Counted from the first letter of the stretch, positions 9,793-20,614 are shown. The stretch is DNA of 64,000 nucleotides from Rahnella bruchi (GCF_003614975.1 NZ_QZWI01000001.1:868001-932000); one strand, 5' to 3'. The notes: generated by a model from the letters alone, not told the origin. Made by a program: numbers and translations.

Positions 9793-10482
9793 TCAATAAC
9801 GCGTTGAAAAACGGTATCCGGTTCCACGAACAGTTTGGATCATTCTGTCATGTCCACTGGTTTCCAGCGCTTTACGTAAACGACGAATATGCACGTCTAC
9901 CGTGCGATCTTCCACATAAACGTTAGTGCCCCAGACGTTATTGAGCAACTGTTCGCGGCTGTAAACACGTTCGGAGTGGGTCATAAAGAAGTGCAAGAGC
10001 TTAAATTCGGTCGGCCCCATGTCGAGCGCCTGCTCATTGGCCATCACCCGGTGAGACGACGGATCCAGGCTTAGCCCCTGCATGTCGATCACTTCTTCCA
10101 CCGCCATTGGCGAGATGCGGCGCATCACGGCTTTAATGCGGGCAACCAGTTCTTTTGGAGAAAACGGTTTGGTGATGTAATCATCGGCGCCGACTTCCAG
10201 GCCACGCACCCGGTCTTCTTCTTCACCGCGAGCAGTCAGCATCATCACCGGAATTTCGCGGGTCAGGGCTTCACGTTTCAGATGTTTGATAAACTGGATC
10301 CCTGAACCGCCGGGTAACATCCAGTCAAGCAGGATGAGTTCGGGATAAGGTTCTACCAGCTGGCCAACGGCTGAATCAAAATCTTCAGCTTCTACTGCCT
10401 GATATCCATTTTGTTCCAGTACAAAACACACCATTTCACGGATTGGAGCTTCGTCTTCAACCACCAATATACGTCTTGCCAT
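9793..10482 (-). CDS. phoB: Phosphate regulon response regulator PhoB
   Basis: A 229-residue OmpR-type regulator. The receiver domain has the acidic pair ED near residue 9, the phosphoacceptor aspartate in [10 protein letters not shown], and TAR and KPFSPKEL motifs; the winged-helix domain ends in the DNA-contacting [12 protein letters not shown] and TVRGTGYRF. Start ATG 10482 (MARRIL) matches E. coli and has AGGA upstream. First gene of phoB-phoR; an upstream Pho box indicates autoregulation. Nearly identical to E. coli PhoB in the parts I can recall. Confidence 0.97.
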   Translation of the reverse strand: MARRILVVEDEAPIREMVCFVLEQNGYQAVEAEDFDSAVGQLVEPYPELILLDWMLPGGSGIQFIKHLKREALTREIPVMMLTARGEEEDRVRGLEVGADDYITKPFSPKELVARIKAVMRRISPMAVEEVIDMQGLSLDPSSHRVMANEQALDMGPTEFKLLHFFMTHSERVYSREQLLNNVWGTNVYVEDRTVDVHIRRLRKALETSGHDRMIQTVRGTGYRFSTRY

Positions 10483-10536
10483 CGTAGGTCCTGCCAATAG
10501 GTTAGCGATCTTTTATTTGATTGCGGGCGCCATTAT

Positions 10537-10565
10537 GCGTCAGTTTTGTGACAGATTTATGAATA
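10537..10565 (-). promoter_or_regulatory. Pho box upstream of phoB
   Basis: On the minus strand: TATTCAT AAAT CTGTCAC AAAA CTGACGC, three 7-base repeats at 11-base spacing close to the PhoB box CTGTCAT-AAAT-CTGTCAC. It is 55 bases upstream of the phoB start. A further TCTGTCATATTTGACTGT element on the same strand at about 10578-10597 may be a second, weaker site. Confidence 0.75.
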
Positions 10566-10720
10566 GAAAGGATGGTTCATTACAGTCAAATATGACAGAT
10601 AATTTCCTCCTGTTTAGCCGCCATCATCATGAAACTCGGCTGATTTATCGGGGACAGCCTCCCCCGCCGACGTTTATACTTTGCCTCATTGTCGTCATCC
10701 AGGATTCACACGGGAGTCTC

Positions 10721-11959
10721 ATGCGCCTGATCCACACATCAGACTGGCACCTAGGCCAGTACTTTTTCACCAAAAGCCGTGCTGCCGAACATCAGGCATT
10801 TTTGCACTGGCTGACCGGTCAGGTGCAGCAACATCAGGTAGATGCCGTGATTGTAGCGGGCGATATTTTCGATACCGGCTCTCCGCCGAGCTATGCCCGT
10901 GAGCTTTACAACCGCTTCGTCGTCGGGTTGCAACAAACCGGCTGTCAGCTGGTGGTGCTGGCTGGTAATCACGATTCCGTCGCCACGCTGAATGAATCAC
11001 GCGAGTTGCTTTCCTGCCTGAATACGCGGGTGATTGCGACCGTCGGCGAAAACCTCTCTGAACAGATTTTAGTGCTCAACCAGCGTGATGGGAAACCGGG
11101 CGCGGTGCTTTGCGCTATTCCGTTTTTACGCCCGCGTGATTTGCTCGCCAGTCAGGCGGGACAATCCGGCAGCGACAAACAGCTGGCATTACAAGAAGCT
11201 ATCGCCGCGCATTACGATGCGCTGTGGCAGGCCGCACAGGCCAAACGAGATGAACTCGGCGTGCCGTTACCCATCATTGCTACCGGCCATCTGACCACCG
11301 TTGGCGTCAGTACGTCCGATTCCGTGCGCGACATTTATATAGGCACGCTCGATGCGTTTCCGGCGCAGGCTTTTCCGCCAGTCGATTACGTGGCGCTCGG
11401 CCATATTCACCGCGCACAATGCGTCGCCAAAACCGAACATATCCGTTACAGCGGTTCGCCGATTGCCCTGAGCTTTGACGAACTGAGCAAAACCAAAAGT
11501 GTGTACTTACTTGATTTCGACGGCGCGACGCTCAACACCATCGATACACTGGAGATCCCCGTTTTTCAGCCGATGCAGATAATCAAAGGCTCACTGGCAG
11601 AGATTGAAAAGCAGCTGACGCAGTTTGCTGGCGGCGATACGCAAAAACCGGTCTGGCTGGATATCGAAGTCGCCACGCAAGATTATCTCAGTGATATTCA
11701 GCGCCGCATTCAGGCGCTGACCGCCGATCTGCCGGTGGAAGTGGTGCTGTTACGTCGCAGCAAAGAGCAGCGCATTAACAGTATTGAACAGCAGGAAAAG
11801 GAAACGCTCAGCGAACTGAGCGTCAGCGATGTGTTTGAACGGCGACTGGCACTGGAACCAGACCCTGACGAGCCGCGCCAGGCGCGGATGCGCACCTTGT
11901 TCGCCCAGGTCGTTGAACAGGTCACCAGCGTTCAGAATGCAGAGGATGGCGCACAATGA
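10721..11959 (+). CDS. sbcD: Exonuclease subunit SbcD
   Basis: A 412-residue Mre11-type calcineurin-like phosphoesterase, nuclease half of the SbcCD complex that opens DNA hairpins and palindromes and trims ends. The metal-binding motifs are in order: [29 protein letters not shown] and GHIHRA. ATG 10721 follows GGGAG and gives the family N-terminus [12 protein letters not shown]. Its stop overlaps the sbcC start (ATGA at 11956-11959), so the pair is co-translated. It is divergent from phoB as in E. coli. Confidence 0.96.
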   Translation: MRLIHTSDWHLGQYFFTKSRAAEHQAFLHWLTGQVQQHQVDAVIVAGDIFDTGSPPSYARELYNRFVVGLQQTGCQLVVLAGNHDSVATLNESRELLSCLNTRVIATVGENLSEQILVLNQRDGKPGAVLCAIPFLRPRDLLASQAGQSGSDKQLALQEAIAAHYDALWQAAQAKRDELGVPLPIIATGHLTTVGVSTSDSVRDIYIGTLDAFPAQAFPPVDYVALGHIHRAQCVAKTEHIRYSGSPIALSFDELSKTKSVYLLDFDGATLNTIDTLEIPVFQPMQIIKGSLAEIEKQLTQFAGGDTQKPVWLDIEVATQDYLSDIQRRIQALTADLPVEVVLLRRSKEQRINSIEQQEKETLSELSVSDVFERRLALEPDPDEPRQARMRTLFAQVVEQVTSVQNAEDGAQ

Positions 11960-14900
11960 AAATTCTCAGCCTGCGTTTAAAAAACCTGAACTCGCTGGAA
12001 GGCGAATGGAAAATTGATTTCACCGCCGAACCGTTCTCCAGCAACGGATTATTCGCCATCACCGGCCCGACCGGCGCGGGGAAAACCACCCTGCTCGATG
12101 CCATTTGTCTGGCGCTTTATCACCAGACACCCCGGCTGAACATCACGCCAAGTCAGAATGAACTGATGACCCGCCACACCGCTGAGTCGCTGGCGGAAGT
12201 CGAGTTTGAAGTCAAAGGCATAGGTTACCGCGCATTCTGGAGCCAGCGACGCGCCAAAAACTCGCCGGACGGTAATTTACAGGCGCCGAAAGTCGAGCTG
12301 GCATTGCTGGCAGACGGCAAGATTCTGGCCGATAAAGTTCGCGACAAACTCGACGCCATCGCCACGCTGACCGGGCTGGATTTTGGCCGTTTCACCAAAT
12401 CGATGATGCTTTCGCAGGGGCACTTCGCTGCGTTTCTGAATGCCGATGCTAATGACCGTGCCGAATTACTGGAAGAACTGACCGGCACCGAAATTTACGG
12501 GCTGCTGTCTGAGCGCGTTTTTGAGCAACATAAAGAAGCGCGTATTACGCTCGACGGCCTGCATCAGCGCATGGCCGGAATCGAGCTGCTCAGCGAAGAA
12601 CAACGTCAGGCGCTGGAGGCACAACTTGCTGAGCTGAACACGCAGGAAATCAGCCTCAGCCAGCAGGCGCAACAACGCCAGCTGGATCTCAACTGGCTGC
12701 AACAATGGCAGCAGGTGCAGCAAAAACAGCAACAATCTCAGCAACAACTGACCGCCGCAGAGCAGGAAAATCTGGCCGCTGCGCCGCAGTTACAACAGCT
12801 GGCCCGCAGCGAACCGGCAGAAAAACTGCGTCCGTTGCTCAATGATCGCCAGCGCTGTCAGGATGAATCGCAACGTCTTCAGCAGCAACTGACACAACTG
12901 ACGCAGCAACAGGATCAGCAAATCGCGCAGATGACACCGCTGAATCTGGCGGTGGAGCAGGCGCAAACGGCGCGCCAGAAACAGGCGGAAGAACAGCGTC
13001 AGATGCAGACGCTGATCGAAGAACAAATCCTGCCGCTGGAGGGTGAAATCACCCAGTGGCGTAAATCACTGGCTGAAACACAGCAGTCGGTCAGTGAGGG
13101 GCAGAAACTGATCAGTGAGCATAATGCGACGCTGGTGAAGATGACCGCCGAACGGCAGAAACTGGATGAAGAAAGCCGCCAGCATCAGACCCGGCAGACC
13201 GCGCTGACTGATGCGCTGAACGCCGCGCAACAGCGTCAGGCTGAGCTGGAAAAACAGCATCCGCTGGCAGCGTTGCAAAAACGGCAAACCGAACTCACGC
13301 AGTTACGTCCCGTCCGCCAGCAGCTGTTTTCACTCGCGCAAATTTTCCCGCAACTCAACCAGCGGGTGCAGCAGCAACATAAAGATTTTGCACAGTATCA
13401 GACGCAGCTGGCTGACGAAGAACAGCGTCTGGGCAAAATCCGCCTGCAATGTCAGAAACAGCTTGAGCATCTGAACGATGTAAAAGCGCTGCATAAACAG
13501 GAAATGCTGATTGTCAGCCTCGAAGCCGAGCGCGCAAATCTGCAAAGCGGCAAAGCCTGTCCGCTGTGCGGCGCCACATCTCATCCGGCTATTGAACATT
13601 ATCAGGAGATTAAGCCTTCCGAAACGGCGCAGCGCGTCGAGAAAATGCAGCTGGAATTCGATGCGGCAAAAGCCAGCGGCATTGAGCTGGCAGCGAAAAT
13701 CAAAAGTCTTAAAGAGCAGCAAACCCGCCTGCAAACCCAGCTGGAGCAGGAAAGCCAGCAACTGAACGCGCATACCGAAAACTGGCAGCGACTCAGCGCG
13801 CCACTGAACCTGACATTCACACTGCATGACGCCGCTGACATCACGCAATGGCTGACCGCCCGCGACGAAGAAGAGCAACAGTCGCAGGCGCTGATTGGCC
13901 AGCACGAACAACTGGCGCGGGCGTTGCAACAGGCGAAAGATGCCCTGAATGACGCTCTGAATGCGCAGCAAAAAGTACAGCAGCAAAGCGCATTGCTGAC
14001 TGAACGCGTTACCCGTTTGGAAGAGACGCAGGCCAAATCTCAGCAGGACTTTGCGCGGCTGCAAAAGCTGTTTGCAGAGGGCGAGAAATCCCTTTCTGAA
14101 CTGAATGCCAAACGCCTTGAACTGTTCGGTGATCGCCAGGTGGCGCAGGTTCGCGAGCACTTACATCAGCAACAACTGGCGGCAGAAAAAGCGGTCAGTG
14201 ACGCACAGGCCGCGCTGCAAAAAGCACAGGAACTGCGCGATCAGCTGGCCGGTCAGCTTGCGGGTACGCAGCAGCAACAATTGCAGGCCGCAGAACAATT
14301 GACGCAGGCGGAGCAGGCATGGCAACAGGCGCTGAGCGCCAGCGGATTTGTCGATGAAGCCGCGGTGAAACTGGCGTTGCTCGACGACGCGCTGCGTCAG
14401 CAGCTTCAGCAACGTAAAGAACATCTGCAACAACAATTGGCGCAGGCGAACGCATTGCTGAGCGATGCCAGACAACAGCTGGAAAAACATCGGCTCGCCC
14501 GCCCTGTTCATCTCAGTGAAACGCAAAGCGATCTTGAGGCCCTGACGGCGCAGCAGGCAGAACTGGCACAGCAGCTGAAAGCGTTACAACAGCGTCTGGG
14601 AGAAATCACCAATAAGCTCAACGACGATAAAGCAAGAAGCGGCAATCAGCAGGCGCTGATTACGCAGATTGCACAGGCGCAGCTGACCTGCGACGACTGG
14701 GGTTATCTCAATCAGATGATTGGTTCCAGCGATGGGGCGAAATTCCGTAAATTCGCGCAGGGTCTGACGCTCGACCATCTGGTGTATCTGGCGAACCGTC
14801 AGCTGGAAAAACTGCACGGACGTTATCTGTTACAGCGTAAAACCAGCGATGCGCTGGAGTTACAGGTGGTCGATACCTGGCAGGCCGATGCGGTGCGCGA

Positions 14901-15204
14901 CACCCGCACGTTATCCGGCGGCGAAAGTTTCCTGGTCAGTCTGGCACTGGCGCTGGCGCTTTCGGATCTGGTCAGTGATAAAACCCGCATTGACTCGCTG
15001 TTCCTCGATGAAGGTTTCGGCACGCTCGACGCCGACACGCTGGATACCGCGCTGGATGCGCTCGACAGTCTGAATGCGTCGGGCAAAACCATCGGCGTCA
15101 TCAGCCATGTCGAAGCGATGAAAGACCGCATTCCGGTGCAGATAAAAGTCACCAAGGTAAACGGTCTGGGCGTCAGCCGCCTGAGCAGTGAATTTAAAGT
15201 CTGA
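11956..15204 (+). CDS. sbcC: Exonuclease ATPase subunit SbcC
   Basis: A 1082-residue Rad50/SMC-type ATPase, partner of SbcD. Walker [15 protein letters not shown] is near residue 37; two long coiled-coil arms, extremely rich in glutamine, flank a zinc hook with the CxxC motif ACPLCGA near residue 535; the C-terminal lobe has the signature LSGGESF and Walker [13 protein letters not shown]. Slightly longer than the E. coli protein (1048), the extra being in the coiled coil. The glutamine-rich repeats create long spurious frames on the opposite strand. Confidence 0.96.
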   Translation: MKILSLRLKNLNSLEGEWKIDFTAEPFSSNGLFAITGPTGAGKTTLLDAICLALYHQTPRLNITPSQNELMTRHTAESLAEVEFEVKGIGYRAFWSQRRAKNSPDGNLQAPKVELALLADGKILADKVRDKLDAIATLTGLDFGRFTKSMMLSQGHFAAFLNADANDRAELLEELTGTEIYGLLSERVFEQHKEARITLDGLHQRMAGIELLSEEQRQALEAQLAELNTQEISLSQQAQQRQLDLNWLQQWQQVQQKQQQSQQQLTAAEQENLAAAPQLQQLARSEPAEKLRPLLNDRQRCQDESQRLQQQLTQLTQQQDQQIAQMTPLNLAVEQAQTARQKQAEEQRQMQTLIEEQILPLEGEITQWRKSLAETQQSVSEGQKLISEHNATLVKMTAERQKLDEESRQHQTRQTALTDALNAAQQRQAELEKQHPLAALQKRQTELTQLRPVRQQLFSLAQIFPQLNQRVQQQHKDFAQYQTQLADEEQRLGKIRLQCQKQLEHLNDVKALHKQEMLIVSLEAERANLQSGKACPLCGATSHPAIEHYQEIKPSETAQRVEKMQLEFDAAKASGIELAAKIKSLKEQQTRLQTQLEQESQQLNAHTENWQRLSAPLNLTFTLHDAADITQWLTARDEEEQQSQALIGQHEQLARALQQAKDALNDALNAQQKVQQQSALLTERVTRLEETQAKSQQDFARLQKLFAEGEKSLSELNAKRLELFGDRQVAQVREHLHQQQLAAEKAVSDAQAALQKAQELRDQLAGQLAGTQQQQLQAAEQLTQAEQAWQQALSASGFVDEAAVKLALLDDALRQQLQQRKEHLQQQLAQANALLSDARQQLEKHRLARPVHLSETQSDLEALTAQQAELAQQLKALQQRLGEITNKLNDDKARSGNQQALITQIAQAQLTCDDWGYLNQMIGSSDGAKFRKFAQGLTLDHLVYLANRQLEKLHGRYLLQRKTSDALELQVVDTWQADAVRDTRTLSGGESFLVSLALALALSDLVSDKTRIDSLFLDEGFGTLDADTLDTALDALDSLNASGKTIGVISHVEAMKDRIPVQIKVTKVNGLGVSRLSSEFKV

Positions 15205-15215
15205 CAAGGGATTAA

Positions 15216-15256
15216 GCGGAGCATCTGGCTGATAAATTGCTAGCCATCTGCTCCGC
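15216..15256. other. Imperfect hairpin downstream of sbcC
   Basis: GCGGAGCATCTGGCT pairs with AGCCATCTGCTCCGC, 12 of 15 positions matching, around an 11-base loop. It lacks a T run, so it may be a weak terminator or a transcript-stabilising stem after sbcC. Confidence 0.45.
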
Positions 15257-15291
15257 AATGGATCCTGATTGTGAGTACTTGCACAAAAATC

Positions 15292-15306
15292 GCACCAACG
15301 CAGTGC
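15292..15306. promoter_or_regulatory. NtrC-like enhancer site
   Basis: GCAC-CAACGCA-GTGC has the half sites and 7-base spacing of the NtrC consensus (GCAC N7 GTGC). Its centre is about 64 bases upstream of the -24 GG of the sigma-54 promoter at 15361, a usual enhancer distance. Confidence 0.6.
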
Positions 15307-15360
15307 GCTGACTCCTTTCCAAGCCGCTGAATTCCCGCTAATTCCCTCCTGCCGGTAAAC

Positions 15361-15377
15361 TGGCACGCCCTGTGCTT
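15361..15377 (+). promoter_or_regulatory. Sigma-54 (RpoN) promoter of the ABC importer operon
   Basis: TGGCACG CCCT GTGCTT fits the -24/-12 consensus TGGCACG N4 TTGCW with one mismatch and has the invariant GG-N10-GC spacing. The predicted start is near 15386, leaving a leader of about 55 bases before the ATG. Confidence 0.72.
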
Positions 15378-15388
15378 AACGTTATGTA

Positions 15389-15412
15389 TACAAGTTGCAG
15401 TACAAGTTGCAG
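15389..15412 (+). repeat. Tandem 12-base repeat in the ABC operon leader
   Basis: TACAAGTTGCAG occurs twice back to back (15389-15400 and 15401-15412). It lies just after the predicted sigma-54 transcription start and before the coding region, so it could bind a regulator or affect translation. No known family of repeats was recognised. Confidence 0.7.
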
Positions 15413-15441
15413 CGCCCACATAACCGCTAAGGGAACCGCCC

Positions 15442-16455
15442 ATGAAAAACATCAAACCTGAAGTCGATAAAAAACGCCGCCAGCTGATGAAATGGCTCGC
15501 CATTACCGGCGGCGTATCCACTCTTGGTGGCATGATCCCGACATCTGTTTTTGCAGCCGATGACGATGAAATTCGTATTGGTTACTGGCCGATTGTTGGC
15601 GGTTTACCGTTATATGTCGCACTGGAACAGGGCTTTTTTAAAGAGGCCGGGCTGAATGTGAAAGGCGTGAAATTTGCCAGCGCACAGCAAATTGTCGAAG
15701 GGATGATCACTGGCAGGATCCACGGCTGTGCCAATGGTACAGCCACCGGCGCACTGGGACTGGGGGCAATCACGTCACCGGATCTGTTCAAAATCATCTG
15801 CTCGAATCCGTCTAATCATAAGCTGGTTCTGGATGAATTTCTGGTGCCGCTCAACAGTACCGCGAAAACGATCAGCGACCTGAAAGGCAAGAAGATCGCC
15901 TGCGGGCCGGGGATCCAGAACGTGACGATGGCAAAGATCATTCTGGAGAAAAATGGTTTCACCAATCCTTCAGTGATCGAGCTGCCTGTCGGGCAGCATG
16001 CACCCGCGCTGGCCGCCGGACAAATTGACGGCGTGTATACGCTCGAGCCAACCGGCACCGTCGGGCGCATGAAAAATCTCTCCCGCACATTAGAAACCGG
16101 CGTGATTTCTAAATATGTGCTCGGCAATGCCGAGGCTCCGTGGTTTGGCGGTGCAGCGGCGCTGAACTCCAGCTTTATTGCCAGCAAACCCGAAGAAACC
16201 AAAAAGTTTATTGCCGCTTATCAGAAAGCGGTGGAATTCATTGCCGCGCATCCTGATAAAGCCCGTGAAAACGTCGCCGGCTACACCAGCATTGAACCGG
16301 CGCTGGTCAAAGAAGTGCCGCTGCCGGGCTTTGTGATGTATCCCGATTTGAAAGGCGACAATCTGCAATGGTTCCAGAAGTTTTATGACGTGTTTACGGA
16401 AAGAAAAATCTTCAGCAAACCGGTGGATGTTGCTTCACTGATTTATAAAGGATAA
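15442..16455 (+). CDS. ABC importer substrate-binding protein (NMT1/SsuA-TauA-like)
   Basis: A 337-residue periplasmic binding protein. The N-terminus has a twin-arginine-like signal, KRRQLMK at residues 11-17, then a hydrophobic stretch ending TSVFAAD, suggesting export by the Tat path. The mature part starts IRIGYWPIVGGLPLYVALEQGFF, typical of the NMT1/ThiY/SsuA/NrtA fold. It is the first gene of a three-gene importer operon with a sigma-54 promoter and NtrC-like site, so the ligand is probably a nitrogen source or a compound containing nitrogen. The exact ligand cannot be read from sequence; sulfonate, nitrate and pyrimidine importers share this fold. Confidence 0.82.
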   Translation: MKNIKPEVDKKRRQLMKWLAITGGVSTLGGMIPTSVFAADDDEIRIGYWPIVGGLPLYVALEQGFFKEAGLNVKGVKFASAQQIVEGMITGRIHGCANGTATGALGLGAITSPDLFKIICSNPSNHKLVLDEFLVPLNSTAKTISDLKGKKIACGPGIQNVTMAKIILEKNGFTNPSVIELPVGQHAPALAAGQIDGVYTLEPTGTVGRMKNLSRTLETGVISKYVLGNAEAPWFGGAAALNSSFIASKPEETKKFIAAYQKAVEFIAAHPDKARENVAGYTSIEPALVKEVPLPGFVMYPDLKGDNLQWFQKFYDVFTERKIFSKPVDVASLIYKG

Positions 16456-16466
16456 GGAGAAACAGG

Positions 16467-17231
16467 ATGACTTCACGCTGGTCTTCAAGGTTACTGCCGC
16501 TGGTCGGCCCCGTACTGCTGTTTTTGTTCTGGCAGCTGGCCGTCAGCGCAAAATGGCTGAATCCCGTGCTTCTGCCTTCGCCCGTCGAGACGATTGGCTA
16601 CATGTTTCAGTCATTTTTCGATACGTCCATGCGTACGGATATCGGCGCCACGTTATATCGCACGCTGGTGTCTTTCGCCTTTGCCGCAGTGATTGGCGTA
16701 CCGCTCGGGGTGATTTTAGGCAGCAATGAAAAGATTTACCGCAGCCTCGAATTTCTCATCGACTTCTTCCGCTCCACGCCGTCATCAGCGCTCATCCCGC
16801 TGTTTATGCTGATTTTCGGCATAACCGATGCCAACAAAATCGCCATCGCCGCTTTTGCTGCGGTGCTGGTTATTTTGTTTAACAGCGCGTATGGCGTAAT
16901 GAATGCCAAGAAAACCCGGCTGATGGCGGCCAAAGTGATGGGGATTTCCCGCTGGCATATTTTTAAAGACATTCTGCTGATGGAAAGCCTGGCGCAAACT
17001 TTTGTCGGTCTGCGCACCGGCGTGTCGATTGCACTGGTGATCGTGATCGTCGCCGAAATGTTTATCGGATCCGAAACCGGCCTCGGTCATCGGATCATCG
17101 ATGCCCAACAGGTGTTCAACATCAAAGATATGTACGCGTCGATCCTGATAACCGGCGCACTGGGCTATCTGCTGAATCTGGCCTTTTTGCTGATCGAGAA
17201 AAAAACCGTCCACTGGAGTAGCAAAGCATGA
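16467..17231 (+). CDS. ABC importer permease (SsuC/TauC-like)
   Basis: A 254-residue inner-membrane permease with about six hydrophobic segments and the ATPase-coupling EAA loop in the region MAAKVMGISRWHIFKDILLMES. Binding-protein-dependent transport domain of the SsuC/TauC/NrtB group. It starts 11 bases after the binding protein with AACAGG and GGAG upstream, and its stop overlaps the ATPase start (ATGA at 17228), so all three proteins are co-made. Confidence 0.85.
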   Translation: MTSRWSSRLLPLVGPVLLFLFWQLAVSAKWLNPVLLPSPVETIGYMFQSFFDTSMRTDIGATLYRTLVSFAFAAVIGVPLGVILGSNEKIYRSLEFLIDFFRSTPSSALIPLFMLIFGITDANKIAIAAFAAVLVILFNSAYGVMNAKKTRLMAAKVMGISRWHIFKDILLMESLAQTFVGLRTGVSIALVIVIVAEMFIGSETGLGHRIIDAQQVFNIKDMYASILITGALGYLLNLAFLLIEKKTVHWSSKA

Positions 17232-18049
17232 CGCAACCTCTCTCGCTGAATCCTGATTATAAAGGCCCGCAGTTGCCGCAATACGCCACGCGCCCGGACA
17301 CCCATGTGACGATCCGCGGACTGAGCAAGGCCTTTGCCGGACAACCTCTGTATACCGATCTTAATCTCGACTTGCCGCGCGGAAAAATTGTGTCGATCTT
17401 CGGCCCGAACGGCTGCGGTAAATCGACCTTAATGAACATGATCGCCGGGCTGATCCCGGTGGACAAAGGCGACATTCTGTTTGACGGAAAAACGCTGGCG
17501 CAGACCACCATCGGTTATGTCTTTCAGAACTACCGCGACGCGCTGTTTCCATGGATGAGTGCGCGTGCCAACATCGCGTATCCGCTGATCCGCCACGGTA
17601 TGAGCAAAGCGGACGTCAATGCGCGCGTGGAAGAACTGACGCAGATGTTTGATATCCGTTTCGACCTGAAGCGCTATCCCTATGAGCTTTCCGGCGGCCA
17701 GCAGCAAACGGTGTGCATCATGCGGGCGCTGGCGACGCGTCCGGAAGTAATGTTCCTTGATGAACCTTTCTCGGCGCTGGATTTTGAAATGACGCTGTTT
17801 ATCCGCGATAAATTGCAGGAAGTTCAGCTGGCGACCGGCGTCACGATGCTGATTGTGTCGCACGATCTGGAGGATGCAGTGTTTCTGGCGGATGAGATTT
17901 TACTGCTGACGCGGCGACCGACGCAGATTGCGGAAATTGTCCCGTTCGACCTTCCACGTCCGCGCGGTTCAGAAATTATGAGCCACCCGGAATTTATCCG
18001 CGTGAAGGCGCATACGCTGGAAGTGTTTAAACGGGAGATGGCGCTTTAA
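17228..18049 (+). CDS. ABC importer ATP-binding protein (SsuB/TauB-like)
   Basis: A 273-residue ATPase. Walker A is GPNGCGKST at residues 59-67, Q-loop FQNYRDALFPWMS, signature LSGGQQQT, Walker B VMFLDEPFSALD and switch histidine in VSHDLEDA. An N-terminal tail of about 25 residues precedes the ATPase fold. It completes the importer with the two genes upstream. These three genes occupy the place held by araJ between sbcC and mak in E. coli. Confidence 0.87.
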   Translation: MTQPLSLNPDYKGPQLPQYATRPDTHVTIRGLSKAFAGQPLYTDLNLDLPRGKIVSIFGPNGCGKSTLMNMIAGLIPVDKGDILFDGKTLAQTTIGYVFQNYRDALFPWMSARANIAYPLIRHGMSKADVNARVEELTQMFDIRFDLKRYPYELSGGQQQTVCIMRALATRPEVMFLDEPFSALDFEMTLFIRDKLQEVQLATGVTMLIVSHDLEDAVFLADEILLLTRRPTQIAEIVPFDLPRPRGSEIMSHPEFIRVKAHTLEVFKREMAL

Positions 18050-18062
18050 CGGACGATAAGAT

Positions 18063-18090
18063 CAGGGGCGCAAATTCTGCACCCCTGTGA
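18063..18090. terminator. Probable terminator between ABC operon and mak
   Basis: CAGGGG-C-GCA pairs with TGC-A-CCCCTG around AATTC, followed by TGATTTTC. It lies between convergent genes; the T run is short, so confidence is moderate. Confidence 0.55.
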
Positions 18091-18112
18091 TTTTCACTCG
18101 ATGAATTAAATC

Positions 18113-19033
18113 TTACAACGCAAAACGCGACTGTGGCCACAGCCAGGCTGCGCCGCGCACACCGCTCGAATCTCCGTGAACCGCTTTGAGCATCGGCGTT
18201 TCACATTCGCCGCCAAACACCCATTGTTTAATCAGCAGCGGAACGGTCTGATATAAACGATCCACGTTGCTCATACCGCCGCCGAAAACAATCACGTCCG
18301 GGTCGAGAATATTCACCACGTTCGCCAGGGCTTTTGCCAGCCGGCGCTCATAACGACCCAGCGCCAGCTCTGCCATTTCGTCGCCCTGCTCCACCAGCGC
18401 AATAATTTCTGCGCCTTTTAACCGCTGACCGGAATGGCGAAAGTAGTCTTCGGCAAAACCGGTGCCGGAAACAAACGTCTCAACACAGCCTGATTTTCCG
18501 CAGTAGCACGGCACTTCGCGGGCAAACTGCATCTCTTCCTCATCCTGCCATGGCAGCGGATTGTGGCCCCACTCGCCTGCGTTACCGTTGCCGCCCGCGT
18601 GCGCCACGCCGTTGAGCGCAATGCCGGAGCCACAGCCGGTGCCGATAATCACGGCAAACACGGTGTGACGACCTGCGCCCGCACCATCGGTGGCTTCAGA
18701 TACCGCCAGACAATTGGCGTCGTTAGCAATATGCACTTCGCGTTTTAGCAGCAGCGCCAGATCCTCATCCAGTTGCTGACCGTTCAGCCAGACCGAATTG
18801 GCATTCTTCACTTTGCCGGTGAACGGCGATAACGTGCCGGGGATGCCGAGCCCCACGCTGCCGCGCTGGCCGGTGCCTTTTTCGGCATCCGTCACCAACC
18901 CTTCAATGGCTTTAAGTGTGCGCTCGTAGTCATTTCTCGGCGTATCGACCCGTTTGCGAAACAGCTCTTTGCCTTCATCAGATAACGCAATGACTTCTAT
19001 TTTTGTGCCGCCTAAATCAATGCCAATTCGCAC
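18113..19033 (-). CDS. mak: Fructokinase / manno(fructo)kinase Mak (ROK family)
   Basis: A 306-residue ROK-family sugar kinase that phosphorylates fructose (and mannose) at C6 with ATP. It begins [12 protein letters not shown] (phosphate 1 motif), has GLGIPGTL, the catalytic aspartate in [10 protein letters not shown], the ATP loop [10 protein letters not shown], and the ROK zinc motif with [15 protein letters not shown] 19033 is the start, with AAGGAG 8 bases upstream. Between sbcC and rdgC, as in E. coli (yajF). Confidence 0.93.
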   Translation of the reverse strand: MRIGIDLGGTKIEVIALSDEGKELFRKRVDTPRNDYERTLKAIEGLVTDAEKGTGQRGSVGLGIPGTLSPFTGKVKNANSVWLNGQQLDEDLALLLKREVHIANDANCLAVSEATDGAGAGRHTVFAVIIGTGCGSGIALNGVAHAGGNGNAGEWGHNPLPWQDEEEMQFAREVPCYCGKSGCVETFVSGTGFAEDYFRHSGQRLKGAEIIALVEQGDEMAELALGRYERRLAKALANVVNILDPDVIVFGGGMSNVDRLYQTVPLLIKQWVFGGECETPMLKAVHGDSSGVRGAAWLWPQSRFAL

Positions 19034-19243
19034 GTTTTCGTCTCCTTTTTATATCCTGCAGGGTCAGTTTTTCTGAGTCTGTTCAGTTTAGAAGCCCGCG
19101 GCCTCTGTCACCAGAATAAGCTGTTATGCAATGTTACAGGGCGCGGCGATTTCTTAACGACGACCGGCGCTCAATTGGTTATCATGCCGCCCTGTATTCA
19201 TTTACTCAGCGTACCACGAGTGCGCCGGAACAGGGATAACGCC

Positions 19244-20158
19244 ATGTTATGGTTTAAGAATTTGTTGGTTTACCGTTTGAGCCGTGAAGTTTCGTTATCT
19301 GCTGACGAGATGGAAAAACAGCTCAGTGCTTTCACCTTTACCCCGTGCGGCAGCCAGGACATGGCGAAAACAGGCTGGGTTTCACCGATGGGTTCTCACG
19401 GTGGCGACGCGCTGACTCACGTCAACGGCGGGCAGATCCTGATATGCGCACGCAAAGAAGAAAAAATTCTGCCTTCTCCGGTGATTAAACAGGAGTTGCA
19501 GGCCAAAATTGATCAGCTTGAAGGTGAACAACACCGCAAACTGAAAAAGACTGAGAAAGATTCCCTGAAAGATGAAGTCCTTCACAGCCTGATGCCGCGC
19601 GCATTCAGCCGCTTCAGCCAGACGTTCATGTGGATTGATACCGTCAACGGCCTGATTATGGTCGATGCCGCCAGTGCCAAAAAAGCCGAAGATATGCTGG
19701 CGCTGCTGCGCAAAAGCCTGGGTTCGCTGCCGGTCGTGCCGCTGACCATGGAAAGCCCGATCGAACTGACGATGACCGAATGGGTGCGCTCCGGCGAAAC
19801 ACCTGCCGGTTTCACCTTACAGGACGAAGCCGAGCTGAAAGCGATTCTGGAAGAAGGCGGCGTGATCCGTTGTAAAAAACAGGCGCTGGTCAGTGATGAA
19901 ATTGCCACGCATATCGAAAACGGCAAACTGGTCACCAAACTGGCGGTTGACTGGCAGGAACGTATCGCCGTAGTACTGGCCGACGACGGCAGCATTAAAC
20001 GCCTGAAATTCAGCGACGTTATTCGTGATCAAAATGAAGACATCGACCGCGAAGATTTCGCCGGACGTTTCGATGCCGACTTCGTGCTGATGACCGGTGA
20101 ACTGGCGGCGTTGATCCAGAACCTGATCGAAGCATTAGGCGGCGAAGCGCAGAGATAA
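19244..20158 (+). CDS. rdgC: Recombination-associated protein RdgC
   Basis: A 304-residue DNA-binding protein that forms a ring around DNA and restrains RecA filament activity. Start [15 protein letters not shown] and the segment [16 protein letters not shown] are family hallmarks; length matches E. coli (303). ATG 19244 follows CAGGGA. Divergent from mak and followed by a terminator at 20181-20214; a single-gene unit as in E. coli. Confidence 0.96.
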   Translation: MLWFKNLLVYRLSREVSLSADEMEKQLSAFTFTPCGSQDMAKTGWVSPMGSHGGDALTHVNGGQILICARKEEKILPSPVIKQELQAKIDQLEGEQHRKLKKTEKDSLKDEVLHSLMPRAFSRFSQTFMWIDTVNGLIMVDAASAKKAEDMLALLRKSLGSLPVVPLTMESPIELTMTEWVRSGETPAGFTLQDEAELKAILEEGGVIRCKKQALVSDEIATHIENGKLVTKLAVDWQERIAVVLADDGSIKRLKFSDVIRDQNEDIDREDFAGRFDADFVLMTGELAALIQNLIEALGGEAQR

Positions 20159-20180
20159 TTCCTCTCGTCGCTGAAATAAG

Positions 20181-20214
20181 AAAAGGCGCTCGGATGGGCG
20201 CCTTTCTTGTTTTT
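20181..20214 (+). terminator. Terminator of rdgC
   Basis: AAAGGCGC (20182-20189) pairs with GCGCCTTT (20198-20205), then CTTGTTTTT. It lies 23 bases after the rdgC stop; it may also serve convergent ppnP. Confidence 0.75.
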
Positions 20215-20230
20215 ACTGTGTCTGAATACG

Positions 20231-20521
20231 TTATTTAGTCAGATACTTACAGAGATATGACGTGGTTTCGCCAACCTGTAAGTTGAATTCACTTTTACCC
20301 GGAATGTAGAAGGTTTCGCCTGGCTTAAAGACCTGCCAGTCCGGAGATCCCGGGATCAGCACTTTCAGTGAGCCGCTGATGACGGTCATTTCTTCCGGCT
20401 TAGCCGTCCCGAACGTGTATTCACCGACGGCCATCACCCCAACACTGGCTGAACCCGTACTTTCGCTGTCGAAACCAATCGACTTCACTTTCCCGTCAAA
20501 ATACTCATTATTTTTCAACAT
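20231..20521 (-). CDS. ppnP: Pyrimidine/purine nucleoside phosphorylase PpnP
   Basis: A 96-residue cupin that splits nucleosides with phosphate (E. coli YaiE). The segments [26 protein letters not shown] and [13 protein letters not shown] match the E. coli protein (94 residues). ATG 20521 follows AAGGG by 7 bases; the frame runs a further 12 codons upstream without support. Lies between rdgC and aroM as in E. coli. Confidence 0.94.
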   Translation of the reverse strand: MLKNNEYFDGKVKSIGFDSESTGSASVGVMAVGEYTFGTAKPEEMTVISGSLKVLIPGSPDWQVFKPGETFYIPGKSEFNLQVGETTSYLCKYLTK

Positions 20522-20614
20522 AGATTGGCCCTTTGCGATAATTTTCAGAGCCTTCATATTAGGGGCAGAAACTGTCTTCTGTCACTGATTATTACCGCTT
20601 TATCTGCGCCAGAC

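Noticed and set aside
13330-14160. 276-codon minus-strand frame inside sbcC
   Set aside because: It is antisense to the glutamine-rich coiled-coil part of sbcC, whose repeated CAG-type codons keep the opposite frame open; it has no family features.
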